From assembly GCF_007858365.1 (NCBI RefSeq), contig NZ_VFIO01000008.1, forward strand, positions 1-64,000: 64,000 nucleotides of DNA. Direction: 5' to 3'. Origin of the DNA: Pseudomonas saxonica (GTDB taxonomy: Bacteria; Pseudomonadota; Gammaproteobacteria; Pseudomonadales; Pseudomonadaceae). Made by a program: the position numbers and the translations under genes. This document shows positions 8,532 through 17,389 of this stretch, in pieces. How positions within the stretch are numbered: position 1 is the stretch's first letter; each line of letters starts with the position of its first letter. A model generated the notes under the pieces. The model worked only from the letters and a program-made list of their open reading frames with translations. It did no database searches and had not been told where the DNA came from.

Positions 8532-8567
8532 GCCCTAAGCCGACCCTTACGCTTCAAGGAGATATAC

Positions 8568-9896
8568 ATGTCTTTCAACATCGGTCTTAGCGGCCTCTAT
8601 GCGGCAAACAAACAACTCGACGTGACCGGCAACAACATTGCCAACGTTGCCACCACGGGTTTCAAAGCCTCCCGTGCAGAATTTGCCGACGTGTACTCGG
8701 CCAGCAAGCTGGGTGTCGGCAGCAAGACCATCGGCAGCGGTGTCAACCTGGCCAATGTGTCGCAAAGCTTCAGTCAAGGTGCGATCAACAACACCGGTAA
8801 TCTGCTGGACATGGGGATTCAAGGCAGCGGTTTCTTTGTGTTGAGCGACAACGGCGCCTTGAGCTATACCCGTGCCGGCACGTTCAAGGCCGATAAAGAT
8901 GGCTACGTGACCAGCTCCGATGGTACCCAGCGTTTGCAGGGTTATGGCGTGGACGCTAACGGCAAGGTCATCAACGGCGTGTTGACCGACCTGCGTATCG
9001 ATACGTCCAACCTGGCGCCCAAAGCCAGCAGCACGGTTGAGTCCACCATCAACCTGAACTCCACCTCTGAGGTGATTGATCAGACCGTGAATGCGTTCGA
9101 TCCGAACGAAACCGCCAGCTACAGCAAAAAATTCAGCACCACTATTTACGACACCCAGGGCAATGCGCACCCGATGGACCAGTACATGGTCAAGACAGGT
9201 TCCAATACCTGGGAGACCTATACCCTGATCGACGGGCGTAACCCTGACGGTACTGCGGTCACAGGTGCGAATGCTGTAGCCCCCGTGCCGTCGACCATGG
9301 TGTTCGACTCGGCCGGTGCGCTGACCAGCGTGACCACGCCCAACCCGGTGGCCGGTCAGCCTGACATCGTCAGCAGCACCTTGACCGTGAGCAACTGGAT
9401 GCCGGGCGCCACGGTCAATGGCAACTGGGTCTCCAACGGTGCTGCAGCGAATGGTGACGGGATTGCCATCAACATGGCCAAGACCACTCAGTACAACACT
9501 GACAGTTCGCGTAATCCGCCGACTCAAGACGGCTACGCCACCGGCCAGATCAACAACCTGAGCATCGACGGCTCAGGCGTATTGTTCGCTAACTTCAGTA
9601 ACAGCCAGAGTCGTGCTATCGGTCAGATCTCGCTGGCCAGCTTCACCAATGAGCAGGGCTTGCAGCCTGCGGGCGGCACCGCCTGGAAAGAAACCTATGC
9701 GTCAGGTCAGGCAGGTTACGACGCGCCGAAAGTGGGCACCCTGGGTTCCGTTGTTTCAAGCTCGCTGGAAGATTCCAACGTCAACTTGACCAGCGAATTG
9801 GTCGATTTGATCAAGGCGCAGAGCAACTACCAGGCCAACGCCAAAACCATCTCGACTCAAAGCACCATCATGCAGACCATCATTCAGATGACCTGA
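8568..9896 (+). CDS. flgE: Flagellar hook protein FlgE
   Basis: The 442-residue hook subunit has both terminal axial motifs: MSFNIGLSGLYAANKQLDVTGNNIANVATTGFK at the start and NVNLTSELVDLIKAQSNYQANAKTISTQSTIMQTIIQ at the end. The middle is the variable, Thr/Ser/Asn-rich surface region. An AAGGAG site precedes the ATG. A strong terminator follows within 20 nt, so this operon ends at flgE; in many relatives flgF and flgG follow soon after, but here the next gene belongs to the cytosine operon on the other strand. Confidence 0.96.
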   Translation: MSFNIGLSGLYAANKQLDVTGNNIANVATTGFKASRAEFADVYSASKLGVGSKTIGSGVNLANVSQSFSQGAINNTGNLLDMGIQGSGFFVLSDNGALSYTRAGTFKADKDGYVTSSDGTQRLQGYGVDANGKVINGVLTDLRIDTSNLAPKASSTVESTINLNSTSEVIDQTVNAFDPNETASYSKKFSTTIYDTQGNAHPMDQYMVKTGSNTWETYTLIDGRNPDGTAVTGANAVAPVPSTMVFDSAGALTSVTTPNPVAGQPDIVSSTLTVSNWMPGATVNGNWVSNGAAANGDGIAINMAKTTQYNTDSSRNPPTQDGYATGQINNLSIDGSGVLFANFSNSQSRAIGQISLASFTNEQGLQPAGGTAWKETYASGQAGYDAPKVGTLGSVVSSSLEDSNVNLTSELVDLIKAQSNYQANAKTISTQSTIMQTIIQMT

Positions 9897-9913
9897 TTGC
9901 GGGACTGAATAAC

Positions 9914-9939
9914 AAAAAAAGCCCTATTGGGCTTTTTTT
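9914..9939. terminator. Bidirectional terminator between flgE and codA
   Basis: The short stem AGCCC-TATT-GGGCT is flanked by a run of seven A on the left and seven T on the right, so it can stop both flgBCDE and the leftward codBA transcript. Confidence 0.9.
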
Positions 9940-9957
9940 GTTTTCGGAGGAACCGGC

Positions 9958-11199
9958 TCAGGCAGCGGTGAATTCAACGCGCTCAGGCACCCGTGTCATC
10001 AGTACCTTGCCACCCCGTATCGATACGCGGGCCTTGGCCTGACGGCGCACGGCCTCGTAGTCACTGTCGGCGTCCAGTATCACCAGATTGGCCGGTCGTC
10101 CTACCGCGATGCCATAACCCTCACCCAGGTTGAGGGTGCGGGCGCTGTTGTCAGTGACCAGATCCAGACACCGTTGCAGGTCTTCAAAGCCCATCATGTG
10201 GCAGATATGCAAACCGGCATCCAGCACGCGCAGAATGTTGCCGTTGCCCAGCGGATACCACGGGTCCTTGATTGAATCCTGACCCAGGCACACATTCATC
10301 CCGGCGCGATCCAGTTCTGCCACGCGGGTCACGCCACGGCGTTTGGGAAAGCTGTCAAAACGTCCCTGCAAGTGAATGCTCTCGGTTGGACAAGAGACAA
10401 AGTTGATGCCTGACATTTTGAGCAGGCGGAACAATTTGAAGCAGTAGGCATTGTCGTAAGAGCCCATGGCGGTGGTGTGGCTGGCGGTGACCCGGCTGCC
10501 CATGCCGCGCACCCGTGCTTCTTCGGCCAGCACTTCGAGAAAGCGTGACTGCGGATCGTCGGTCTCGTCGCAATGTACATCTACCAGGCAGCCGGTGCGT
10601 TCAGCCAGGTCCATCAAGAACTTGATTGAGCTGACGCCCTGATCCCGCGTGTTTTCAAAGTGCGGGATGCCGCCCACCACATCGGCACCCAGCTCCACGG
10701 CACGGGTCATCAATTCCCGCCCGCCCTCGTAGGACTCGATACCTTCTTGCGGGAAGGCGACGATTTGCAGGTCAATCAAGTGGCGGGCTTCTTCGCGGAC
10801 TTCAATCATCGCCTTGAGCGCGCCCAGCGTTGGGTCGGTCACGTCGACATGGGTGCGCACATGCTGAATGCCATGCTCGGCAAGCATGCGGATGGTGGTG
10901 TGGGCACGTTGTTTGGTGTCTTCGTGGGTAATGGTTTCCTTGCGCTGGGCCCAGCGCTCAATACCTTCGAACAGCGTACCGCTCTGGTTCCACTCGGGCT
11001 GGCCGGCGGTCAGGGCCGCGTCCAGATGTATGTGCGGCTCAACCAGGGGCGCGATCAGCAGCTGGCCTTGTGCGTCGATATCGCCCGGCTTTGGCGCAAC
11101 ATGGCCTGCCTGCAAGGTGATAGCACTGATACGTGTGCCATCGCAGGTGACGGTGTGCAGGCCTGAGGTTTTACGCAAGGTGGCATTGATGATGTTCAT
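9958..11199 (-). CDS. codA: Cytosine deaminase CodA
   Basis: This amidohydrolase-superfamily enzyme (413 residues) converts cytosine to uracil and ammonia in the cytoplasm. Metal and substrate motifs of CodA are visible: EPHIHLD (H56 and H58), FPQEGI, VDVHCDE, TASHTTAM, LQGRFD, and a lid loop GQDSIKDPWYPLG near residue 303. That loop differs from the E. coli form GHDDVFDPW, so fine specificity may differ. The start is the ATG at 11199, which overlaps the stop of the upstream regulator as ATGA and has an AGGA site; a longer open frame upstream is not used. It is the last gene of codB-regulator-codA. Confidence 0.9.
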   Translation of the reverse strand: MNIINATLRKTSGLHTVTCDGTRISAITLQAGHVAPKPGDIDAQGQLLIAPLVEPHIHLDAALTAGQPEWNQSGTLFEGIERWAQRKETITHEDTKQRAHTTIRMLAEHGIQHVRTHVDVTDPTLGALKAMIEVREEARHLIDLQIVAFPQEGIESYEGGRELMTRAVELGADVVGGIPHFENTRDQGVSSIKFLMDLAERTGCLVDVHCDETDDPQSRFLEVLAEEARVRGMGSRVTASHTTAMGSYDNAYCFKLFRLLKMSGINFVSCPTESIHLQGRFDSFPKRRGVTRVAELDRAGMNVCLGQDSIKDPWYPLGNGNILRVLDAGLHICHMMGFEDLQRCLDLVTDNSARTLNLGEGYGIAVGRPANLVILDADSDYEAVRRQAKARVSIRGGKVLMTRVPERVEFTAA

Positions 11200-12419
11200 G
11201 GGCGTTCCTGTCGTTGAGCTTCGTTCATGCGCCACACGAGGAGGGCAACCGAAGCATTCATTCTGAAAAGTGGATCATCGAGCGACTGTCCGCTGTGTTG
11301 CTCGATACGTTGTATTCGTTGTGTAACCGTGTTGCGGTGCAGATTCAAACGCTCGGCGGTCTTGAGCGCATTGCCGTTTTCCTGAAGCAGTGCGTCCAGG
11401 GTATCAATCAGGCTGTGAGAGTGTTTGCGCCGGGGTTCAATGAGTTGGCCGAGGGTCTGCTGGACGAAAGCGTCAATCACCGAGCGGTCGCCAATGGCTT
11501 GTAAGAGGCGCAGTACACCCAGTTCATTGAAGTCACACAACCCTGTGGCCGGCCGCAGGTTTTCCGCTACTTCGAGCGCCTGACGTGCCTGGTTGAGTGC
11601 CTGACGGTAGCCGGCACACCCCTGGACCGCCCCCGCCATGCCCATAAACAGGGCCAGCTCACCGATCATGGCGTGCAACTGCTGATACAGCTCGGCGAGT
11701 TGCAGGCGGATCCCTTCGTGCTCGGGCAGCAACACAATAAACAGATCACCTTGCACGATCACCGGCAAGGCGTCTGGCAGTGCTCGGTTCCAGGCGTCCA
11801 GGTGATCCTGTACCGCTTGACGGATGTGCTGCAAGCGTCGCTCAGCCTCGTCAGGTGGATGACGATCAAATAATACATTGACCGCCGATAAGCGTAGCGC
11901 CACCAGCCGACGGCTATCGTCGAGCGGCAGTTGCAAGTGGCTGGCGCGCTGACGGGCCGTGGCCAGGCTGGGGTAATCGCCGCTCAGCAACTGCGCCACA
12001 ATATCGTGGCGCGAGCGTTTGGTCTGAGCCATGTGCACCAGTGCCGTGCCGATCAGGTGGGTGACGATCACCATCTTCAGCAAGTACGGTTGCTCGATCA
12101 GCGGCAGGCCGTAGGCGTGTGCCCGTGCAATCACCGAGTCAGGGATGCGCTGAATAAATGCGCTGCCGGTCAGTATTACCAGCCCGGCAATACCACTGGT
12201 ATGCCCGTCGTCTACCAGTTGCAGCAGGTTGACCTCGTCACGCGGGTGGTTGATGCCGGTGACAAACACCAACTCGCCGCCCATCACCCACTCGCCAATG
12301 CTTTCGTTTTCTGCCACGTAGGACCAGCGCACTGTTCGGTGCATGTTCTGTGAGCCGGCACGCAGACGCATTTCTTCCAGGCCGGGCAGGGCCAGGATTT
12401 CTTCCAGGGTAAGGCTCAA
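11196..12419 (-). CDS. PucR-family transcriptional regulator (cytosine operon)
   Basis: The 407-residue protein has the N-terminal PucR ligand domain (SLTLEEILALPGLEEMRLRAG through about residue 125) and a C-terminal PucR/CdaR helix-turn-helix (LDALLQENGNALKTAERLNLHRNTVTQRIQRIEQ). Members regulate purine, pyrimidine and other catabolic genes. The start is inferred to be TTG at 12419: AGGAGG lies 4 nt upstream, and TTG overlaps the codB stop as TTGA. Its 3' end overlaps codA as ATGA. A regulator sandwiched between permease and enzyme suggests it senses a pyrimidine and sets its own level; target and ligand are inference. Confidence 0.88.
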   Translation of the reverse strand: MSLTLEEILALPGLEEMRLRAGSQNMHRTVRWSYVAENESIGEWVMGGELVFVTGINHPRDEVNLLQLVDDGHTSGIAGLVILTGSAFIQRIPDSVIARAHAYGLPLIEQPYLLKMVIVTHLIGTALVHMAQTKRSRHDIVAQLLSGDYPSLATARQRASHLQLPLDDSRRLVALRLSAVNVLFDRHPPDEAERRLQHIRQAVQDHLDAWNRALPDALPVIVQGDLFIVLLPEHEGIRLQLAELYQQLHAMIGELALFMGMAGAVQGCAGYRQALNQARQALEVAENLRPATGLCDFNELGVLRLLQAIGDRSVIDAFVQQTLGQLIEPRRKHSHSLIDTLDALLQENGNALKTAERLNLHRNTVTQRIQRIEQHSGQSLDDPLFRMNASVALLVWRMNEAQRQERP

Positions 12420-13681
12420 ATGTCCTCCTGGGCGACGGGTAATACGGCGCGGCGACGGCTGATTTCGAGTAGGGCCACATAACACACTGCCGAAGCTCCA
12501 ATGCCCACCAGCGGCGCGATCCAGGGCGAGCTATACGCCAGCACCGCCCCTGCGGCATACGCCGACAAGCCCAGCAGGTTGTAGCGCGGCAGGGTGACGC
12601 TGGCCAGCGTTGGGTACTGGCCGCGATGGCGATACCAGAAATCCGCCATGATTACGCCACCAATGGGCGGGATGATTGAGCCCAGCAACACCAGAAACGG
12701 AATCAGCATTTCATACATGCCGCCGATGGCGAGTACTACGCCAATGGCAGCAGCGATCAGTGTCATGCTGCGTCGACGTTCGCTGCGCACCAGATGGCAG
12801 GCGGCGGCAGATACGTTGTAAATGGTTGGCCCTTGAATGGTCCACAAATTCAGGCACAGCATAATCACGGCGGCGAACGACAAACCCTGCAGCATCATGA
12901 CTTCAACGATATCGGCCTGCTGGTAGACGATGGCGCACCAGGCGCCAGCGACCACCATCAATCCATTGCCGAGCAGAAAGCTGACCACGCTGGCAATAAC
13001 CGCTACGCGCCCGCTGCGCGACAGTCGCGTCCAGTTGGTGGCTTGGGTGGCGCCGCTGGCGAAAGTGCCGAAGACCATGGTGATGGCGGCCGAGAAGGTC
13101 ATGGTTTCATGCGGGATCACGGCGGCCAGCCCTTTGAAGCCGCCGACATGCTGCGTGGCGATGTACATCGACACAATCAGCAGAATAAACATCAGCGGTA
13201 CCGACACCCGCGACAGCACGTCGAGCCCTTTGAAGCCGATCAGTGCCGTGATGCTAAAGCCAAAGCCGAACAGGATCATCAGCGGTGTGGTGAAGCCCTC
13301 GGTCAGGCCCAGCATTTTCACCAGCACGATGGCCACCGTTGCGGTGCCCCAGGCGTACCAGCCCAGTTCGGCAAAACCGAGCAAGAAATCAGACAAGCGA
13401 CTGCCGGCTTCTCCGAAGCAAAACCGTCCCATCAGTACCGTGTTCAGGCCACTGCGTGCGGCGATTAATGCCAGAGCAGCGGCATACAGCGCCAGCAGGC
13501 TATTGCCTATGACGGCAATCCACAGCATGTCGACGAAGTTGAATGCCATGCCCAGCTTGCCACCCGCAAACATAGTGCCGGTGAAGAAGGTAAAGCTGAA
13601 CAACACCATGGAAATGGACAGCAGGCCTTTGCGCGCTGTGCGCGGGGCTTCGCTCAAAGGAAACTCGTCGGAAGTACTCAT
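12416..13681 (-). CDS. codB: Cytosine permease CodB (NCS1 family)
   Basis: The 421-residue inner-membrane protein has about twelve hydrophobic segments, starting at ISMVLFSFTFFTGTMFAGG. NCS1 features include the early GGKLGMAFNF and GFAELGWYAWG segments. CodB imports cytosine with sodium in E. coli. It is the first gene of the operon, with an AGGA site before the ATG, and is coupled to the regulator downstream. NCS1 transporters also carry hydantoins, uracil or thiamine precursors, but the CodA partner makes cytosine or a close analogue most likely. Confidence 0.88.
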   Translation of the reverse strand: MSTSDEFPLSEAPRTARKGLLSISMVLFSFTFFTGTMFAGGKLGMAFNFVDMLWIAVIGNSLLALYAAALALIAARSGLNTVLMGRFCFGEAGSRLSDFLLGFAELGWYAWGTATVAIVLVKMLGLTEGFTTPLMILFGFGFSITALIGFKGLDVLSRVSVPLMFILLIVSMYIATQHVGGFKGLAAVIPHETMTFSAAITMVFGTFASGATQATNWTRLSRSGRVAVIASVVSFLLGNGLMVVAGAWCAIVYQQADIVEVMMLQGLSFAAVIMLCLNLWTIQGPTIYNVSAAACHLVRSERRRSMTLIAAAIGVVLAIGGMYEMLIPFLVLLGSIIPPIGGVIMADFWYRHRGQYPTLASVTLPRYNLLGLSAYAAGAVLAYSSPWIAPLVGIGASAVCYVALLEISRRRAVLPVAQEDI

Positions 13682-13807
13682 GTTTTATTCCTGCGCCTCA
13701 AATAGATAGGGCCGTGGTCAATGGCACAAGAGGACAAGAGCAATAAGCGGGCCCGTTTCGGGGAGGGCTCTGCGGCACGAAAAAGCGGGCAGGGGGCATG
13801 AGGAAGG

Positions 13808-13824
13808 ATGTGCAATATGCACAT
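13808..13824. promoter_or_regulatory. Palindromic operator candidate upstream of codB
   Basis: ATGTGCA-ATA-TGCACAT is a perfect 7+3+7 palindrome about 130 nt before the codB start. Another ATGTGCA half-site occurs at 13850-13856. It is a good candidate site for the PucR-type regulator, although the binding motif of that protein is not known. Confidence 0.5.
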
Positions 13825-13924
13825 AGCCGTTAAAAAAGGTGGGGATTCAATGTGCAGAATGATTCATTTTGAGGCGTTGGTGCACTGTTTTAGCCTGCTG
13901 GCGCGATAGTCGTATCACCACCCC

Positions 13925-13960
13925 TGTAAGCCGCTGACGAGGTACGAGGCTGCATCGCTT
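13925..13960 (+). repeat. Fragment of the MITE-like repeat
   Basis: TGTAAGCCGCTGACGAGGTACGAGGCTGC closely follows the left end of the copy at 52837, but no right end is present. The rest of the 13682-14075 gap holds the candidate operator and the nrdA terminator. Confidence 0.6.
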
Positions 13961-13993
13961 CGTATAAGTCATTGACCTTTTTACCCCCACAAA

Positions 13994-14042
13994 AAAACCC
14001 CCGTTTAAACCCAACTGCTACCAGGGTTTAAACGGGGGTTTT
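13994..14042. terminator. Rho-independent terminator after nrdA
   Basis: Nineteen-base arms (13994-14012 and 14024-14042, AAAACCCCCGTTTAAACCC and its complement) enclose an 11-nt loop, with A and T tracts at the ends. It lies 34 nt beyond the nrdA stop, so nrdA is transcribed without nrdB. Confidence 0.95.
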
Positions 14043-14075
14043 GAGTCAGGCGGTTAACCCGCCTGACAGCTCAGC

Positions 14076-16949
14076 TTATTGGCAAGCTTCGCAATCCGGC
14101 TCGTCAATTGCGCAGGCTTTTGGCACCGGTGCTGGACCGGCTGGCGCTGCAGCGACGTCTTCACTGTTTTTACCGCTCGATACAGCGTTGAGCTTGCCCG
14201 TGTTGACGGTCGACTTCTCGGTGCTGGTCGCGGCCAGGGCACGGAGGTAGTAAGTGGTTTTCAGACCACGGTACCAAGCCATGCGGTAGGTCACGTCCAG
14301 TTTCTTGCCCGAAGCACCGGCGATGTACAGGTTCAGCGATTGAGCCTGGTCGATCCACTTCTGACGACGGCTGGCCGCGTCAACGATCCACTTGGTGTCG
14401 ACTTCGAATGCAGTGGCATACAGCTCTTTAAGCTCTTGCGGAATGCGTTCGATCTGCTGCACGGAACCGTCGTAGTATTTCAGGTCGTTGATCATGACCG
14501 AGTCCCACAGACCGCGAGCCTTGAGGTCGCGAACCAGGTACGGGTTGATCACGGTGAATTCGCCCGACAGGTTCGATTTCACATAAAGGTTCTGGTAAGT
14601 CGGTTCGATCGACTGCGATACGCCGGTGATGTTGGCGATGGTCGCGGTCGGTGCGATGGCCATGATGTTGGAGTTACGAATGCCTTTCTGTACACGGGCA
14701 CGAACCGGTGCCCAGTCCAGGGATTCGTTCAGGTCAACGTCGATGTACTTCTGGCCGCGCTGCTCGATCAGGATTTGTTGAGAATCCAGTGGCAATACGC
14801 CTTTGGACCACAGCGAACCCTGGAACGTCTCGTAAGCGCCACGCTCGTCAGCCAGGTCGCAAGAAGCCTGGATCGCGTAGTAGCTGACCGCTTCCATCGA
14901 CTTGTCGGCAAACTCTACAGCGGCTTGCGATGCGTACGGAATGTGCTGCAGGTACAGCGCGTCCTGGAAGCCCATGATGCCCAGACCGACCGGACGGTGC
15001 TTGAAGTTCGAGTTGCGCGCTTGCGGCACCGAGTAGTAGTTGATGTCGATCACGTTATCGAGCATGCGTACAGCCACGTCGATGGTGCGCTTCAGCTTGT
15101 CGGTGTCCAGCTTGCCGTCCTTGATGTGGTTCGGCAGGTTGATCGAACCCAGGTTGCAGACCGCGATTTCGTCCTTGTTGGTGTTCAAGGTGATTTCGGT
15201 GCACAGGTTCGAACTGTGGACCACGCCCACGTGCTGCTGCGGGCTACGCAGGTTGCACGGGTCTTTGAAGGTGATCCATGGGTGGCCGGTTTCAAACAGC
15301 ATGGACAGCATTTTGCGCCACAGGTCTTTGGCCTGAATGGTCTTGAACAGCTTGATCTTGCCCGGGTACTGGGACAGCGCTTCGTAGTACTCGTAACGCT
15401 CTTCGAATGCTTTACCGGTCAGGTCGTGCAGGTCCGGTACTTCGGATGGCGAGAACAGGGTCCACGGGCCATCATCGAAGACGCGCTTCATGAACAGGTC
15501 AGGCACCCAGTTAGCGGTGTTCATGTCGTGGGTACGACGACGGTCATCACCGGTGTTCTTGCGCAGCTCGATGAACTCTTCAATGTCCATGTGCCAGGTT
15601 TCAAGGTAAGCGCACACGGCGCCTTTACGCTTGCCACCCTGGTTCACGGCCACGGCGGTGTCGTTCACAACCTTGAGGAACGGAACCACGCCTTGGGATT
15701 TGCCGTTGGTGCCCTTGATCCACGAACCCAGTGCGCGAACCGGTGTCCAGTCGTTGCCCAGGCCGCCTGCGAATTTGGACAACATGGCGTTGTCGTGAAT
15801 CGCGTGGTAGATGCCCGACAGGTCATCCGGCACGGTGGTCAGGTAGCAGCTGGACAGTTGCGGGCGCTGAGTACCGGCGTTGAACAGGGTCGGAGTCGAC
15901 GCCATGTAGTCAAACGAGGACAGCAGGTTGTAGAACTCGATCGCGCGGTCTTCTTTCTGCTTTTCTTCGATCGCCAGGCCCATGGCCACACGCATAAAGA
16001 AGATTTGTGGCAGTTCGAAACGTACGCCGTCCTTGTGGATGAAGTAACGGTCGTACAGGGTTTGCAGGCCCAGGTAGGTGAACTGCTGATCGCGCTCGTG
16101 ATTGATCGCCTTGCCCAGTTTTTCCAGGTCGAAGGTGGCCAGCACAGGGTTCAGCAGGTCGAACTCGATACCTTTGGCGATGTAGGCCGGCAATGCCTTG
16201 GCGTACAGGTCAACCATTTCGTGATGCGTAGCGCTTTCGGCTACGTTCAGGAAGTTCAGGCCTTCGGCACGCAGGGTGTCCATCAGCAGGCGAGCGGTCA
16301 CGAACGAGTAGTTCGGTTCGCGCTCAACCAGCGTACGGGCGGTCATTACCAGTGCGGTATTGACGTCGCTCAGGGCTACGCCGTCATACAGGTTTTTCAG
16401 GGTTTCGCGCTGGATCAGGTCGCCGTCGACTTCTGCCAGACCTTCGCAGGCCTCGGTGACGATGGTGTTCAGGCGGCCCATGTCGAGCGGGGCGAAAGTG
16501 CCGTCGGCGCGGGTGATGCGGATGGACGGGTGAGCCTGAACTTCAGTCTCGGCCGGTGCGCGGGTGGCGCGCTCCTTGGAGCGGGCGTCACGGTAGATCA
16601 CGTAGTCGCGCGCTACTTTTTGCTCGCCGGCACGCATCAGGGCCAGCTCAACCTGGTCCTGGATTTCTTCGATGTGAATAGTGCCGCCCGATGGCATGCG
16701 ACGCTTGAAGGTTGCCGTGACTTGTTCAGTCAGGCGCGCAACGGTGTCGTGAATGCGCGACGAGGCAGCTGCATTGCCGCCTTCAACTGCGAGAAACGCT
16801 TTGGTGATGGCGACGGTGATCTTGTCATCGGTGTAAGGAACCACGGTTCCGTTACGTTTGATCACGCGCAATTGGCCTGGCGCGGTCGCAGACAGATCCA
16901 GAGTTGAATCAGTACCCTGCGAGTTCTCGCGAGTCGTGTCGGTTTGCAT
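14076..16949 (-). CDS. nrdA: Class Ia ribonucleotide reductase large subunit NrdA
   Basis: NrdA reduces ribonucleoside diphosphates to deoxyribonucleotides with the radical-bearing partner NrdB. The 957-residue protein is longer than E. coli NrdA because it has two N-terminal ATP-cone domains (about 25-120 and 140-235), as known in Pseudomonas. Catalytic features are present: LSSCYL and AVCNLGSIN (the active-site disulphide pair), NLCTEI (Cys and Glu at the active site), and the C-terminal CEAC redox pair. The ATG at 16949 has a GGAGA site about 6 nt before it. The upstream region carries NrdR-like boxes and a DnaA box and a long leader. No nrdB follows. Confidence 0.96.
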   Translation of the reverse strand: MQTDTTRENSQGTDSTLDLSATAPGQLRVIKRNGTVVPYTDDKITVAITKAFLAVEGGNAAASSRIHDTVARLTEQVTATFKRRMPSGGTIHIEEIQDQVELALMRAGEQKVARDYVIYRDARSKERATRAPAETEVQAHPSIRITRADGTFAPLDMGRLNTIVTEACEGLAEVDGDLIQRETLKNLYDGVALSDVNTALVMTARTLVEREPNYSFVTARLLMDTLRAEGLNFLNVAESATHHEMVDLYAKALPAYIAKGIEFDLLNPVLATFDLEKLGKAINHERDQQFTYLGLQTLYDRYFIHKDGVRFELPQIFFMRVAMGLAIEEKQKEDRAIEFYNLLSSFDYMASTPTLFNAGTQRPQLSSCYLTTVPDDLSGIYHAIHDNAMLSKFAGGLGNDWTPVRALGSWIKGTNGKSQGVVPFLKVVNDTAVAVNQGGKRKGAVCAYLETWHMDIEEFIELRKNTGDDRRRTHDMNTANWVPDLFMKRVFDDGPWTLFSPSEVPDLHDLTGKAFEERYEYYEALSQYPGKIKLFKTIQAKDLWRKMLSMLFETGHPWITFKDPCNLRSPQQHVGVVHSSNLCTEITLNTNKDEIAVCNLGSINLPNHIKDGKLDTDKLKRTIDVAVRMLDNVIDINYYSVPQARNSNFKHRPVGLGIMGFQDALYLQHIPYASQAAVEFADKSMEAVSYYAIQASCDLADERGAYETFQGSLWSKGVLPLDSQQILIEQRGQKYIDVDLNESLDWAPVRARVQKGIRNSNIMAIAPTATIANITGVSQSIEPTYQNLYVKSNLSGEFTVINPYLVRDLKARGLWDSVMINDLKYYDGSVQQIERIPQELKELYATAFEVDTKWIVDAASRRQKWIDQAQSLNLYIAGASGKKLDVTYRMAWYRGLKTTYYLRALAATSTEKSTVNTGKLNAVSSGKNSEDVAAAPAGPAPVPKACAIDEPDCEACQ

Positions 16950-17336
16950 GGGGTGTCTCCACATTCTCTATGTTTGTTTGGGCACCGTTTAGGTGCCCAC
17001 CGTGACGTCCTGAAGCACTACAACCGATAACAGAACCGGGCATAACCACTTCGGGACGTACAGAAAGGGGGGTTAATACCGCTTCCGTGCCGAAGTTTGG
17101 GATGTGCATACCGCCACATACCGTATTCCTGTCGGGTGACAGTATGTGTACTGCAACACCCGGGCCGCTTTCCTGCTTTAGCACCGGAAAACAGCTGCCA
17201 TCCGCATGAGCGGTTTGGACTTTGATAACTGCGTTTGATCTAACCCGACAGGCGCGAGAAAAGGACTTGAAATTCTCGTCTGAGTTGTGTTGGGTTTTGA
17301 GCTTGAAACCCTACATATGGGGTTTTTTTACCGACG
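16950..17336 (-). ncRNA. Long structured 5' leader of nrdA
   Basis: About 390 nt separate the predicted start point from the nrdA ATG without a convincing gene. It contains at least three hairpins: GGCACC with GGTGCC (16981-16997), just upstream of the ribosome site; CTTCGG with CCGAAG (17049-17095); and CACATAC with GTATGTG (17115-17148), which encloses CTGTC-GGGT-GACAG. I do not recognise the fold as a known riboswitch class. A cis-regulatory role is inference. Confidence 0.4.
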
Positions 17337-17371
17337 GGATACAAGATATGCGTTTTATAGGCCTTGTGCAA
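17308..17371 (-). promoter_or_regulatory. nrdA promoter overlapping tandem NrdR-like boxes
   Basis: On the minus strand -35 TTGCAC (17371-17366), 17 nt, and -10 TATCTT (17348-17343) form a sigma-70 promoter. Two 16-bp boxes, ATACAAGATATGCGTT (17339-17354) and ACCCTACATATGGGGT (17308-17323), start exactly 31 bp apart, the three-turn spacing typical of NrdR sites; one covers the -10. Confidence 0.7.
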
Positions 17372-17380
17372 CGTGCTGCC

Positions 17381-17389
17381 TGTGGATAA
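17381..17389 (+). promoter_or_regulatory. DnaA box upstream of nrdA
   Basis: TGTGGATAA is the exact complement of the consensus DnaA box TTATCCACA, 9 nt upstream of the nrdA -35. In E. coli DnaA controls nrdAB, so a similar link between replication initiation and dNTP supply is plausible here. From about 17400 to the bglX terminator I see no other feature. Confidence 0.65.

Noticed and set aside
14079..16907. 942-codon open frame on the plus strand opposite nrdA
   Set aside because: It is the codon-position shadow of nrdA, has no ribosome site or recognisable domain, and nrdA is certain.
16981..17240. Cobalamin riboswitch in the nrdA leader
   Set aside because: A reductase leader with many stems suggests it, but the conserved B12-box pattern is not found.
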